DNA of 64,000 nt from positions 51,038-115,037 of the forward strand of contig CATXUX010000009.1 of assembly GCA_958402795.1 (NCBI GenBank). The letters run 5' to 3'. Source of the stretch: an uncultured Lachnospiraceae bacterium. Its GTDB lineage: Bacteria; Bacillota; Clostridia; Lachnospirales; Lachnospiraceae. This document shows positions 7,986 to 16,090 of the stretch, piece after piece (position 1 is the first letter of the stretch; each line of letters opens with the position of its first letter). The translations under genes and the position numbers were made by a program. The notes below the pieces were generated by a model. The model worked only from the letters and a program-made list of their open reading frames with translations. It ran no database searches and was not told where the DNA came from.

Positions 7986-8051
7986 ACAATTTGTGCGCTT
8001 TTTTTACAATTTGTGCAAAAATCCGCACAAAGATGGGATATCTGCTATAAT
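7986..8051 (+). promoter_or_regulatory. direct-repeat operator and promoter before the GH3 gene (module 1)
   Basis: ACAATTTGTGC occurs at 7986-7996 and again at 8006-8016, a 20-bp phase, with an inverted partial copy GCACAAA just beyond. A TGn-extended TATAAT lies at 8046-8051 and the -35 position (8023-8028) is poor, as in activator-dependent promoters. The repeat resembles LytTR half-sites such as the ACAnTT type. The likely regulator is the LytTR protein at 4204-4908, but this is inference. Confidence 0.55.
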
Positions 8052-8105
8052 CCCAATTACATGATAACTTGCCATCATGAAAAAGAAACAGGGAGGAAAA
8101 AAGAG

Positions 8106-10994
8106 ATGTTGGCAATTAACATTGATGACGTGATGAACGTCCTGAACACCTGCAAACCGTATCTGATCGCGCTCGGTATCATTCTTGCGCTGGTAGTGAT
8201 CGTGACGATTGCAGTGAAGAAGCTGCCGAAGGCGAAGAAGAAGCTGATCCGTTCGGAGAGCTGGATCGCATTTCTGCTGGCAGTGGTTGTGGTTGTGAAT
8301 ATGATCTGCTTCGGACCGATGTCCAGCATGATCTCGCTTGCAACCGGAAACGGAACGATTTCGGATGAGAGTTCCGAGGAGGCAAAGGCACTTTGTGAGG
8401 AGATTGCAGAGGAAGGAATCGTACTTCTGGAAAATGAAGACGGAGCGCTTCCGTTGGCAGAGGGAACGAAGCTGAACGTATTCGGCTGGTCTTCTACCAA
8501 CCCGGTGTATGGCGGTACCGGATCAGGAAGTCTGTCGGACGCATATCCGACCGTATCTCTGCTGGAGGGACTGACAAATGCGGGGTTCGAAGTGAACCAG
8601 GATCTGGTTGATTTCTATACGGAATTCCGTGCGGCACGTCCGACTGTCGGAATGTGGGGACAGGACTGGACCCTTCCGGAGCCTACGATCGAGGAGTACG
8701 AGGAAGCAGGTATTTTTGAATCTGCAAAAGAGTATTCTGACACGGCAGTGATCGTGATTGCCCGTTCCGGTGGAGAGGGCGCGGATCTTCCGACCAGCCT
8801 GGATCCGGAAATCGAGGATACATTTGAGGACGGCGGCGCTTTTGGTTCCTCAGGCGTTCGCATGAGCGATCAGAAAGACGATCTGGACGCGTCCAAACAT
8901 TATCTGGAACTGACCAACAGAGAACAGGCGATGGTAGAGCGTGTAACAGCGGATTATGACAATGTCATCGTTGTTGTAAATGCGGCAAATACGATGGAAC
9001 TTGGTTTCGTAGAAGATTATGAATCCATCAAAGGCGTGATCTGGTGTCCGGGAACCGGACAGACCGGTTTCAATGCACTTGGTTCCATCCTGAGCGGCGC
9101 GATCAACCCGTCTGCAAAGACAAGTGATACATTTGTAAGAGATCTGACTGCAACACCGACGTTCAACAATTTCGGATACTTTGCTTATGACAATATGGAT
9201 GAGTTTGAAGTAGACGGTGCTGTACCGACATTTGTAAACTACACCGATGGGATTTATGTAGGATACCGCTTCTATGAGACGGCGGCTGAAGAAGGCTTCC
9301 TGAATTATGAAGAGGCAGTACAGTATCCGTTCGGATATGGACTCAGCTACACCACCTTCGAGCAGGAGATGGGAGAGATGAGCGTAAGCGATGGAATCGT
9401 ATCTGTGGATGTGACGGTAACCAATACCGGAGATACAGCCGGAAAAGATGTTGTAGAAGTTTATTACAATCCGCCGTATACAAACGGTGGAATTGAGAAA
9501 TCCTCTGTGAATCTGGCAGGCTTTGCAAAGACAGAGATGCTGGAGCCGGGCGCGAGCGAGACGGTAAACGTTTCCTTCTCTGTAGAGGATATGGCGTCCT
9601 ACGATGACCAGAATGCAAAGGCATATGTACTGGAAGCAGGAGACTATGAGATTTCCCTGCGCACAGATTCCCACACAGTGGTAGATACACAGACTTACAC
9701 AGTAGACGAGACGGTTGTTTATGATGAAAGCAACCCGCGCTCTACGGATGAAGTGGCTGCGACAAACCAGCTCGATGCTGCAAACGGCGGACTGGTATAT
9801 CTGTCACGTGCAGATGGATTTGCAAATTACGACGAGGCGACAGCAGCGCCGACCAATTATACGATGTCTGATGAAGATAAGGCAGCGTTCTATAACAACA
9901 GCAATTATGATCCGTCGGATTACAACGATGAATCTGATGAAATGCCGACGACAGGCGCAAATAACGGCATGGAGCTTGCCGACCTGCGCGGCGTGGATTA
10001 TGATGATCCGCAGTGGGATACCCTGCTGGATCAGATGACGATCGAGGATATGGACACCGTGATCGCACTGGGCGGATATCAGACCGCAGCAGCGTCAAGC
10101 GTTGGAAAAACGCAGACCGTAGACTGTGACGGACCGGCATCTATCAATAACAACTTTACGGGAACAGGCTCCATCGGATTCCCGGCAGGCGTGATGATCG
10201 CGAATACATGGAATGTGGACATCGCACAGTCCTTCGGACGCAGCATCGGAACGATGGCGGACGAGATGGGCGTATCCGGCTGGTATGCACCTGCGATGAA
10301 TACGCACAGAAGTGCATTTGCGGGACGTAACTTTGAGTACTATTCCGAAGATCCGCTGCTGTCAGGAAAGATCGCTTCCAGCGCGGTAGTCGGAGCAGAA
10401 GAGCTGGGCGTATACGCATACATCAAACATTTTGCAATGAACGACCAGGAAACGAACCGTACCAATCAGCTCTGCACATGGTTCAACGAGCAGTCTGCAC
10501 GTGAGATTTATATGAGACCGTTCGAGATCTGTGTGAAAGAAGGCGGCGCAAAGGCAGTGATGACTGCATTTAACTTCTACGGAACAGAACCGGCACAGGC
10601 AAGTTCTGCAGTATTGAACTCGATCCTCCGCGATGAGTGGGGATTCCAGGGATTTGCGCTGACAGACTACTACGGCGTATATGGCTATCAGGATGCAGAC
10701 CGTATGATCCGCAACGGCAATGACTGTATGCTGGTTGCTTATGACACCGAGACAAACCATATGACGGATACCACAAGTGCAACATCTGTAAAAGCAATGC
10801 GCCAGGCGTGCAAGAACATTATGTATACGGTAGTAAACAGCCGCGCATATGACGAGGCAAACCTGAATACCGGACTGCTCGGATGGCAGAAAGCAGCAAT
10901 CGCAGTAGACGTTGTTCTGGCAGTCGTTGTGATCGCCCTTGAGGTCGTTGCGGTTAAGAAATTTAAGAAAAGAAATGCAGAAGAAAACGCATAG
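8106..10994 (+). CDS. membrane-anchored GH3-family protein with permuted domain order (module 1)
   Basis: A 962-residue protein. Two hydrophobic segments (about 19-38 and 52-68) precede the domain that normally forms the GH3 C-terminal half (EEGIVLLENE.ALPL; acid/base-type motif RSGGEGADL). A fibronectin-III-like domain follows (YPFGYGLSYTTFEQ, TNTGDTAGKDVVEVY), and only then the TIM-barrel catalytic domain (DGPASINN, RNFEYYSEDPLLSG, KHFAMNDQE, LTDYY with probable nucleophile Asp854). A last helix (about 930-948) and basic tail KKFKKR close the protein. Ordinary GH3 enzymes run barrel, then C-domain, then FnIII, so the order is permuted. Both ends are membrane-tethered and the catalytic part should face outwards. 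ATG 8106 has GGGAGG upstream. The substrate is unknown. Confidence 0.9.
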   Translation: MLAINIDDVMNVLNTCKPYLIALGIILALVVIVTIAVKKLPKAKKKLIRSESWIAFLLAVVVVVNMICFGPMSSMISLATGNGTISDESSEEAKALCEEIAEEGIVLLENEDGALPLAEGTKLNVFGWSSTNPVYGGTGSGSLSDAYPTVSLLEGLTNAGFEVNQDLVDFYTEFRAARPTVGMWGQDWTLPEPTIEEYEEAGIFESAKEYSDTAVIVIARSGGEGADLPTSLDPEIEDTFEDGGAFGSSGVRMSDQKDDLDASKHYLELTNREQAMVERVTADYDNVIVVVNAANTMELGFVEDYESIKGVIWCPGTGQTGFNALGSILSGAINPSAKTSDTFVRDLTATPTFNNFGYFAYDNMDEFEVDGAVPTFVNYTDGIYVGYRFYETAAEEGFLNYEEAVQYPFGYGLSYTTFEQEMGEMSVSDGIVSVDVTVTNTGDTAGKDVVEVYYNPPYTNGGIEKSSVNLAGFAKTEMLEPGASETVNVSFSVEDMASYDDQNAKAYVLEAGDYEISLRTDSHTVVDTQTYTVDETVVYDESNPRSTDEVAATNQLDAANGGLVYLSRADGFANYDEATAAPTNYTMSDEDKAAFYNNSNYDPSDYNDESDEMPTTGANNGMELADLRGVDYDDPQWDTLLDQMTIEDMDTVIALGGYQTAAASSVGKTQTVDCDGPASINNNFTGTGSIGFPAGVMIANTWNVDIAQSFGRSIGTMADEMGVSGWYAPAMNTHRSAFAGRNFEYYSEDPLLSGKIASSAVVGAEELGVYAYIKHFAMNDQETNRTNQLCTWFNEQSAREIYMRPFEICVKEGGAKAVMTAFNFYGTEPAQASSAVLNSILRDEWGFQGFALTDYYGVYGYQDADRMIRNGNDCMLVAYDTETNHMTDTTSATSVKAMRQACKNIMYTVVNSRAYDEANLNTGLLGWQKAAIAVDVVLAVVVIALEVVAVKKFKKRNAEENA

Positions 10995-11028
10995 ACGGAA
11001 ACAGAATCTATGTAGATGAAATGAATGA

Positions 11029-11122
11029 TCCCGGTCACACAGTGGCCAGCGGTTACATACGACGGCAAGACCGCGCACGATGCGGCGCGGCCATAGTAAA
11101 GCTGGCGATTGTGCGGCCGGGA
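11029..11122 (+). other. structured intergenic region between two GH3 genes
   Basis: The 283-base gap holds three nested complementary pairs: TCCCGG/CCGGGA (11029/11117), GCCAGC/GCTGGC (11045/11101) and CCGCGC/GCGCGG (11071/11085). Together they form one long irregular hairpin. No T run follows, so it is not a clear intrinsic terminator. The remainder of the gap is AT-rich and probably carries the promoter for the next gene. Confidence 0.4.
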
Positions 11123-11277
11123 TTTATCATGTGTTATGCAAATTATGCCATAAAAACGACAGTTTATGTTAAATCGAAAAAATCAGAAAAAATTCTGTTA
11201 ATATAAATCATACAAGTAAACATAACAGCAGAGAACAATGGGAGAAGAGATGTCACAGAATTAAGGAGGAATGACAA

Positions 11278-13710
11278 GTGAAACATCAGGATATCATCGA
11301 TCAGATGACGTTGGAGGAAAAGGCTGCGTTTCTGAGCGGAAAAACGGTATGGCAGACACGGGAGATCGACAGGCTCGGGATACCGACGATCTTTTGCTCC
11401 GACGGACCTCACGGGATTCGTAAGCAGGCAGGGGAAGGAGATCATCTGGGACTGAATGCTTCGCTTCCGGCAACCTGTTTTCCGACAGCGGCGACAGTTG
11501 CAAACAGTTGGAATGAGGAGCTGGGCGAAAAGCTGGGCGAAGCGCTCGGCGAAGAGGCAATGGCGCAGGATGTCAATATTCTGCTTGGACCGGGACTGAA
11601 TATCAAGAGAAGTCCGCTGTGCGGCCGGAATTTTGAATATTTTTCTGAAGATCCGTATCTTGCGGGCAAGATGGCGGCTGCCTATGTGAGAGGAATCCAG
11701 AGCCAGGGCGTGTACGCATGTCCGAAACACTTTGCAGTGAACAGTCAGGAGATGCGCCGGATGGCGATGAATTCCGTGCTGGACGAGCGGACGCTGCGGG
11801 AGATCTACCTGACCGGATTTGAGATTGCCGTAAAAGAAGGCGGCGCGAAAACCATCATGACGAGTTATAACGAAGTCAACGGCGTCTATGCAAATGAAAA
11901 TAAGCATCTGCTGCAGGAAATCCTGCGTGGTGAGTGGGGATTTGACGGAGTCGTGGTCACAGACTGGGGCGCTTCCAACGATCACGCGCTGGGCGTCGCA
12001 GCAGGTTCAAACCTGGAAATGCCGGCGCCGGGACTGGATTCGGCAAGAGAACTGCTCAGGGCGATCGAGGAAAAGAAACTGACGGTTGAAGAACTGGACG
12101 CATGTGTGGACGACCTGTTGGACGCAGTGCTTGACCTGACAGAAAAGGCAAAAGGACATAAGAAGACCTTCCCGGAGACGGAGCATCATGAGCTTGCAAG
12201 GCAGGCCGCGGCGGAAAGTGCGGTTCTTCTGAAAAATGTAGATGATATTCTCCCTCTGGCTGCGGGATGCAATGTGGCGATCATCGGTGATTTCGCCGTA
12301 GAACCGAGATACCAGGGCGCAGGATCGTCCATGGTAAATACGACCTTCTTGGAAACGATCGAAAAAACCGTCGGAAACTATGATCTGCATGTTGTGGGAA
12401 TCAACCGTGGCTATCAGCGCAGCGGAGAGGAAGACCCTGCGCTCAAGAAAGCGGCGCTGGATCTTGCGGCTGCGGCAGATGTGGTGATCTACTGCTTCGG
12501 ACTGGACGAGCTGAGCGAGTCTGAGGGACTGGACCGGACGCATATGCGGATCCCACAGAATCAGATCAATCTGCTGGAAGCAATCGCGCAGACCAATCCG
12601 AACGTGGTCGGACTGCTGAGTGCAGGCTCCTCCATTGAAATGCCGTGGCATTACTGCTGTAAGGCGATCCTGCACGGTTATCTGTGCGGGCAGGCAGGTG
12701 CAAGTGCAATGCTGGATATTCTGACCGGAAAAGTGAATCCGTCCGGACGTCTGAATGAGACCTATCCGCTGAAATATGAAGACACCCCGGCATTCCGGAA
12801 CTTCCCGAGTACAGAGCGCAATGCAGAGTACCGGGAGGGGATCTATGTGGGATATCGTTACTATGATACAAGCAGAGTACGGGTACAGTATCCGTTTGGA
12901 TTCGGTCTTTCCTATACGACATTCGAGTATTCCGATCTGAAGGTGGATGAGACTGGAGCGACCTTTATCCTGAAGAATACCGGCAGCCGTGACGGAGCCG
13001 AAGTGGCGCAGCTTTACGTTGGTATGAAAGACGGAAAAATCTTCCGGCCGGATAAAGAACTGAAAGGTTTTAAAAAGGTATTTCTGAAAGCAGGCGAGAG
13101 CCGTGAGGTCAAAATTCCGTTTGATGACAAGACGTTCCGTTACTGGAATGTAAAGACAAATCAGTGGGAGGTAGAGGGCGGTACCTATCTGATCATGATC
13201 GGCACAAGTGTTTCGGATATCCGGCTGGCGTCAGGGCTGGAAGTAAAAGGGACAACGGAAGAATATCCATACGAGAAAGAGGAGATGCCGTCCTATTATT
13301 CCGGTCTGGTGCAGCAGGTAGAGGATGAAGAATTCACGAAACTGCTCGGACACCCGATCCCGTCCGGAAAATGGTCCGGAGAACTGGGACGAAACGACGC
13401 AATCTGCCAGATGTATTATGCGAAGAGCGGACTGGCGCGCTTCATCTACAAGAAGCTCGACGGGATGAAGAAAAAGAGCGAGGAAAAAGGAAAACCGGAT
13501 CTGAACATCCTTTTCATTTACAATATGCCGTTCCGAGGAATTGCGAAAATGACCGGCGGCATGGTGAGCATGGAGATGGTAGACGGCATGGTGGCCGCCG
13601 TGAACGGACATCTGTTCAAGGGACTCGGGAAGATCATCGGAGGATTCTTCCGGAATTCCAAAGCGAACAAGGCATATGAAGCAAAGCTCTCAGGAAAGAG
13701 CGGAAAGTAA
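11278..13710 (+). CDS. glycoside hydrolase family 3 beta-glucosidase (conventional architecture)
   Basis: An 810-residue cytoplasmic-type GH3 enzyme without signal peptide. The barrel comes first, with SDGPHGIRKQ (Asp42), GRNFEYFSEDPYLAG, CPKHFAVNSQE (Lys150/His151) and VVTDWGAS with nucleophile Asp229. The C-domain follows, with the acid/base loop LSESEGLDR, and then the FnIII-like domain (YPFGFGLSYTTFEYS). A further 120-residue C-terminal helical extension (MPSYYSGLVQQVEDEEFTKLLG onwards) is found in a subset of Firmicute GH3 proteins. GTG start with AAGGAGGA upstream. It probably hydrolyses short beta-glucosides taken up by the cell. The GtrA-like gene follows after 30 bases. Confidence 0.92.
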   Translation: MKHQDIIDQMTLEEKAAFLSGKTVWQTREIDRLGIPTIFCSDGPHGIRKQAGEGDHLGLNASLPATCFPTAATVANSWNEELGEKLGEALGEEAMAQDVNILLGPGLNIKRSPLCGRNFEYFSEDPYLAGKMAAAYVRGIQSQGVYACPKHFAVNSQEMRRMAMNSVLDERTLREIYLTGFEIAVKEGGAKTIMTSYNEVNGVYANENKHLLQEILRGEWGFDGVVVTDWGASNDHALGVAAGSNLEMPAPGLDSARELLRAIEEKKLTVEELDACVDDLLDAVLDLTEKAKGHKKTFPETEHHELARQAAAESAVLLKNVDDILPLAAGCNVAIIGDFAVEPRYQGAGSSMVNTTFLETIEKTVGNYDLHVVGINRGYQRSGEEDPALKKAALDLAAAADVVIYCFGLDELSESEGLDRTHMRIPQNQINLLEAIAQTNPNVVGLLSAGSSIEMPWHYCCKAILHGYLCGQAGASAMLDILTGKVNPSGRLNETYPLKYEDTPAFRNFPSTERNAEYREGIYVGYRYYDTSRVRVQYPFGFGLSYTTFEYSDLKVDETGATFILKNTGSRDGAEVAQLYVGMKDGKIFRPDKELKGFKKVFLKAGESREVKIPFDDKTFRYWNVKTNQWEVEGGTYLIMIGTSVSDIRLASGLEVKGTTEEYPYEKEEMPSYYSGLVQQVEDEEFTKLLGHPIPSGKWSGELGRNDAICQMYYAKSGLARFIYKKLDGMKKKSEEKGKPDLNILFIYNMPFRGIAKMTGGMVSMEMVDGMVAAVNGHLFKGLGKIIGGFFRNSKANKAYEAKLSGKSGK

Positions 13711-13743
13711 ACATATGATTAATTAAGAAAGCAGGGAGAAAAG

Positions 13744-14355
13744 ATGAACACGATCAAAGAAAAATGGCTGAGTATCTGGCATGGATTTGAAGAAAAGCAC
13801 CCGAAACTTGCGAAATGGCTTTACCAGATTTTCTATTTCTGGGTATTCAGTATGGGGGTAACGGTATTTCAGTATTTGATTTTTACGTTTATGCCGGGCT
13901 GGCTCGGAATCGGACTTGCAGGAACAGAATTTATGTGGCCGCAGAAGGAAATGCATATTCTGGGGGTTGATTTTACATGGAGCCTGCTGGGATATAACGT
14001 ACTGTACAATTCGGCGGGAGAAGTCATGATCGGCGGTGGCCTCGGTTACTTCATCAGCTACGAAGTCGGGACGTTTCTGGCACAGTGCATCAACTTCCCG
14101 CTGCAGAGAAATATCACATTCAAGAGCCACGGAAATCCGGTATATCAGGCATTGTGGTATTTCATCGCATGGGTGGTGATCTCCCTTGTCTGCAACGGCT
14201 TCAACAATCTGTGGATGCCGATCGCAGCTGCATATGTACCTCCGGCAGTGTATAACCTGCTTGTAACGATCATTACCGGTGGTGTATCGATGGTAATTTT
14301 CTTCTTCGTATTTAAGATCATCTTTGCAGACGGAGAACAGCAGCAGAAAAAGTAA
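13744..14355 (+). CDS. GtrA-like family membrane protein
   Basis: A 203-residue membrane protein with four main hydrophobic stretches. FLAQCINFPLQRNITFKSHGNP is the GtrA-type loop, in which a polar N..F..(N/R).. segment precedes the third helix. GtrA-like proteins are thought to help move lipid-linked sugars across the membrane or assist polysaccharide assembly. It is longer than the minimal GtrA (about 120-150 residues) because of an inserted stretch at about 55-95. It starts 30 bases after the GH3 gene and ends at the hairpin at 14391-14436, so the two form a unit. The functional link to GH3 is not known. Confidence 0.75.
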   Translation: MNTIKEKWLSIWHGFEEKHPKLAKWLYQIFYFWVFSMGVTVFQYLIFTFMPGWLGIGLAGTEFMWPQKEMHILGVDFTWSLLGYNVLYNSAGEVMIGGGLGYFISYEVGTFLAQCINFPLQRNITFKSHGNPVYQALWYFIAWVVISLVCNGFNNLWMPIAAAYVPPAVYNLLVTIITGGVSMVIFFFVFKIIFADGEQQQKK

Positions 14356-14390
14356 GTTATAGAAAAATAAGTTACAGATAACATAAAAAG

Positions 14391-14436
14391 TCCTGCGGAT
14401 ATGGAAAACTTTTTGAAATGTTCCATAGCCGCAGGA
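14391..14436 (+). terminator. terminator-like hairpin after the GtrA-like gene
   Basis: TCCTGCGG pairs with CCGCAGGA, and inside it ATGGAA with TTCCAT, giving a long stem. The following T tract is weak. It lies between convergent genes. Confidence 0.55.
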
Positions 14437-14440
14437 TATT

Positions 14441-14549
14441 TCATATAGTCCATTGCTCTTTTTCCTGCCGCGCTTCTCCGCTGACAAACAGCCCCAGCGA
14501 TTCATCCCAGAGCAGATTCATCGCTGCCGCGCACTGAATATGCTTGCTA
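14441..14549 (-). pseudogene. possible C-terminal fragment of a six-hairpin glycosidase
   Basis: A minus-strand reading of about 35 residues (CAAAMNLLWDESLGLFVSG followed by EARQEKEQW) resembles the LWDEExGLFVSGxxRQ segment I recall from alpha-L-rhamnosidase-like six-hairpin glycosidases. No upstream domain or start is present. It directly abuts the end of the small gene at 14547-14723. This is a weak call based on one short motif. Confidence 0.25.
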
Positions 14550-14723
14550 ACGGAACATGTTTTCCACATAATTACGCATCTCTTCATGAGACTTAACGTT
14601 TCTGGCCCCATCAATGATAGGAGTCTGTTCTTCTCTGGAAAGTTTGGCAAACTGATTTAAGATATCCGAATGCTGTGCCAGTTCCATTGCAAATCCAATT
14701 GGCAGTTCACTGTTGTCGATCAT
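14547..14723 (-). CDS. small conserved hypothetical protein
   Basis: A 58-residue soluble protein starting MIDNSELPIGFAMELAQHSD and ending VENMFR. The pattern (I/L)PxGxxMxLAQ..A...F..L....(K/Q)..II.GAR.V.S.EEM..YV is one I have seen in short Firmicute proteins of unknown role. GAGGTG lies six bases before the ATG at 14723; an ATG two codons earlier is too close to it. It is transcribed away from the antitoxin gene at 14852. No function can be assigned. Confidence 0.6.
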   Translation of the reverse strand: MIDNSELPIGFAMELAQHSDILNQFAKLSREEQTPIIDGARNVKSHEEMRNYVENMFR

Positions 14724-14793
14724 TTTCATCACCTCGTAGATAGAATGTGCAGAAAAGGGTGAAAATATAAGCTGAAAATATTTTGCAAAACAG

Positions 14794-14822
14794 TTGACAT
14801 ACAGAAAACGGTACAACATAAT
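14794..14822 (+). promoter_or_regulatory. promoter of the antitoxin gene
   Basis: TTGACA (14794-14799), a 17-base spacer and CATAAT (14817-14822). It lies 30 bases before the antitoxin start. Confidence 0.65.
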
Positions 14823-14851
14823 AAATATACAGAAATTAGGAGGTGTGCGCG

Positions 14852-15103
14852 ATGTTAGCAGCGGTAAAAGGTTATTATGACGGAACGCAAATTGTTGTAG
14901 ATGAAAACGATAGAAAAACTCTCAACGTTGGGGATGAAGTTATTATTACTATTCTGGATAGGATAAACACAACAAGGAAAGAATCCAGAGCAGAAAAAAG
15001 ACGTAGAATTGTCGATTTAGAAAAATATGTTGTATCGGGTGGAAGAAGCACAGAGGAAATTGATAATTATATAAGGGAGCTGAGAGATAATGATAGAATT
15101 TAA
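14852..15103 (+). CDS. antitoxin-like protein of a VapBC-type module
   Basis: An 83-residue protein. The N-terminal part (MLAAVKGYYDGTQIVVDEND, then VGDEVIITI) is a short beta-rich domain of the kind found in antitoxins that precede PIN toxins. The C-terminal part is charged and helical, suited to wrapping a toxin. AGGAGGTG upstream of the ATG at 14852 supports this start. It overlaps by 14 bases the first codons of a PIN-domain gene that is now broken, so the antitoxin stands alone. It may still repress its promoter. Confidence 0.65.
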   Translation: MLAAVKGYYDGTQIVVDENDRKTLNVGDEVIITILDRINTTRKESRAEKRRRIVDLEKYVVSGGRSTEEIDNYIRELRDNDRI

Positions 15104-15199
15104 GAAAGTGTTTATTGATACAGCACCTATTATATATTATTTGCAAAATAGCGAGTAGTCAAAGAGATAAAATGTATTATCGTTGATGAATTGGAATAG
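15090..15199 (+). pseudogene. vapC-like PIN toxin remnant with internal deletion
   Basis: The first 22 codons (MIEFKKVFIDTAPIIYYLQN and two more) are a clear PIN-domain start with the first catalytic Asp in FIDTAPIIYYL, and end at TAG 15156-15158. Beginning two bases later in another frame, VKEIKCIIVDELE then TAG (15158-15199) resembles the usual C-terminal strand of the same toxin family. The core of about 100 codons with the remaining acidic residues is missing. The simplest reading is a single out-of-frame internal deletion. Confidence 0.65.
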
Positions 15200-15293
15200 T
15201 TGCAGTTGTCTCTAAAGAAAACCGAATCTTATAAAGAAGAATATAGCAGACAAGGATTCGAGAGCGGACAGAAGTTATAAAGGATAATGAACG

Positions 15294-15857
15294 ATGGAAA
15301 AACGGAAGCAGGAGAGGATGAAGTACCGGCTCGCGGAGGCGATGAAAGTCTGTATGAAGCGGCTGCCGGTGGAGAAGATCACGGTAAAGGAAATTGTGGA
15401 TGAGTGCGGGACGACACGGCAGACGTTTTACCGGAATTTTCTGGACAAATACGATCTGATCAACTGGTATTTTGACAAGATCCTTCTGGAATCCTTTGAG
15501 CATATGGGAGAAGGAAAGACGATCTATGAGGGACTGGTGAAGAAGTTTAATTATATTGAAGAGGAAAAGCTGTTTTTTAAGGCAGCGTTTAAGACAGATG
15601 AACAGAACAACCTTCGGGATCACGATTTTGAACTGATCCTGGATTTTTACACGCGCCGGATTGAAGAAAAAACGAAAAAACCGATATCGGAGCATCTTCG
15701 TTTCCTGCTGGAAATGTACTGTCAGGGATCCATCTATATGACGGTGCAGTGGGTACTGGAAGAACACAAAAGCACGCCGGAAAAGATGGCGGAAGCACTG
15801 GTGTCGGCGATGCCTGCGGAACTCCATCAGGTGTTTCAGGAACTTGACATGGTGTAA
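15294..15857 (+). CDS. TetR/AcrR family regulator (DhaS-like)
   Basis: A 187-residue regulator with TetR helix-turn-helix at about 10-55 (KITVKEIVDECGTTRQTFYR followed by NFLDKYDLI) and an acidic helical C-terminal domain of the type seen in DhaS-like activators/repressors. It precedes fucO by 233 bases on the same strand and is its most likely target. Start at 15294 has AAAGGA ten bases upstream. The effector is unknown. Confidence 0.85.
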   Translation: MEKRKQERMKYRLAEAMKVCMKRLPVEKITVKEIVDECGTTRQTFYRNFLDKYDLINWYFDKILLESFEHMGEGKTIYEGLVKKFNYIEEEKLFFKAAFKTDEQNNLRDHDFELILDFYTRRIEEKTKKPISEHLRFLLEMYCQGSIYMTVQWVLEEHKSTPEKMAEALVSAMPAELHQVFQELDMV

Positions 15858-16090
15858 CGCAGCAGCGTGTGTGCCTATGACCGGCAACGACTATTTCCGT
15901 AAGCAGCGTGCCGGGCGGATATGTCTGCATATCTATTTGATTTTGCGAAATGTGACAGTTCACGGCATTTGTAACTTTTTCTTTGAAACGGATATTGTTA
16001 AAATATAAACAGAAACAAAAATACTCCTCCGGAAGCCGCAGAAAAGGAGTGGCTCCGGCGGAAAATGAAAGAGAAAAGGAGAAAAAGAAA

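Noticed and set aside
8850..9674. Long antisense open frames inside the GH3 genes (also 10362-11078 and 12007-12675)
   Set aside because: They are Cys/His/Arg-rich shadow readings without ribosome binding sites or domain features, opposite clearly coding strands.
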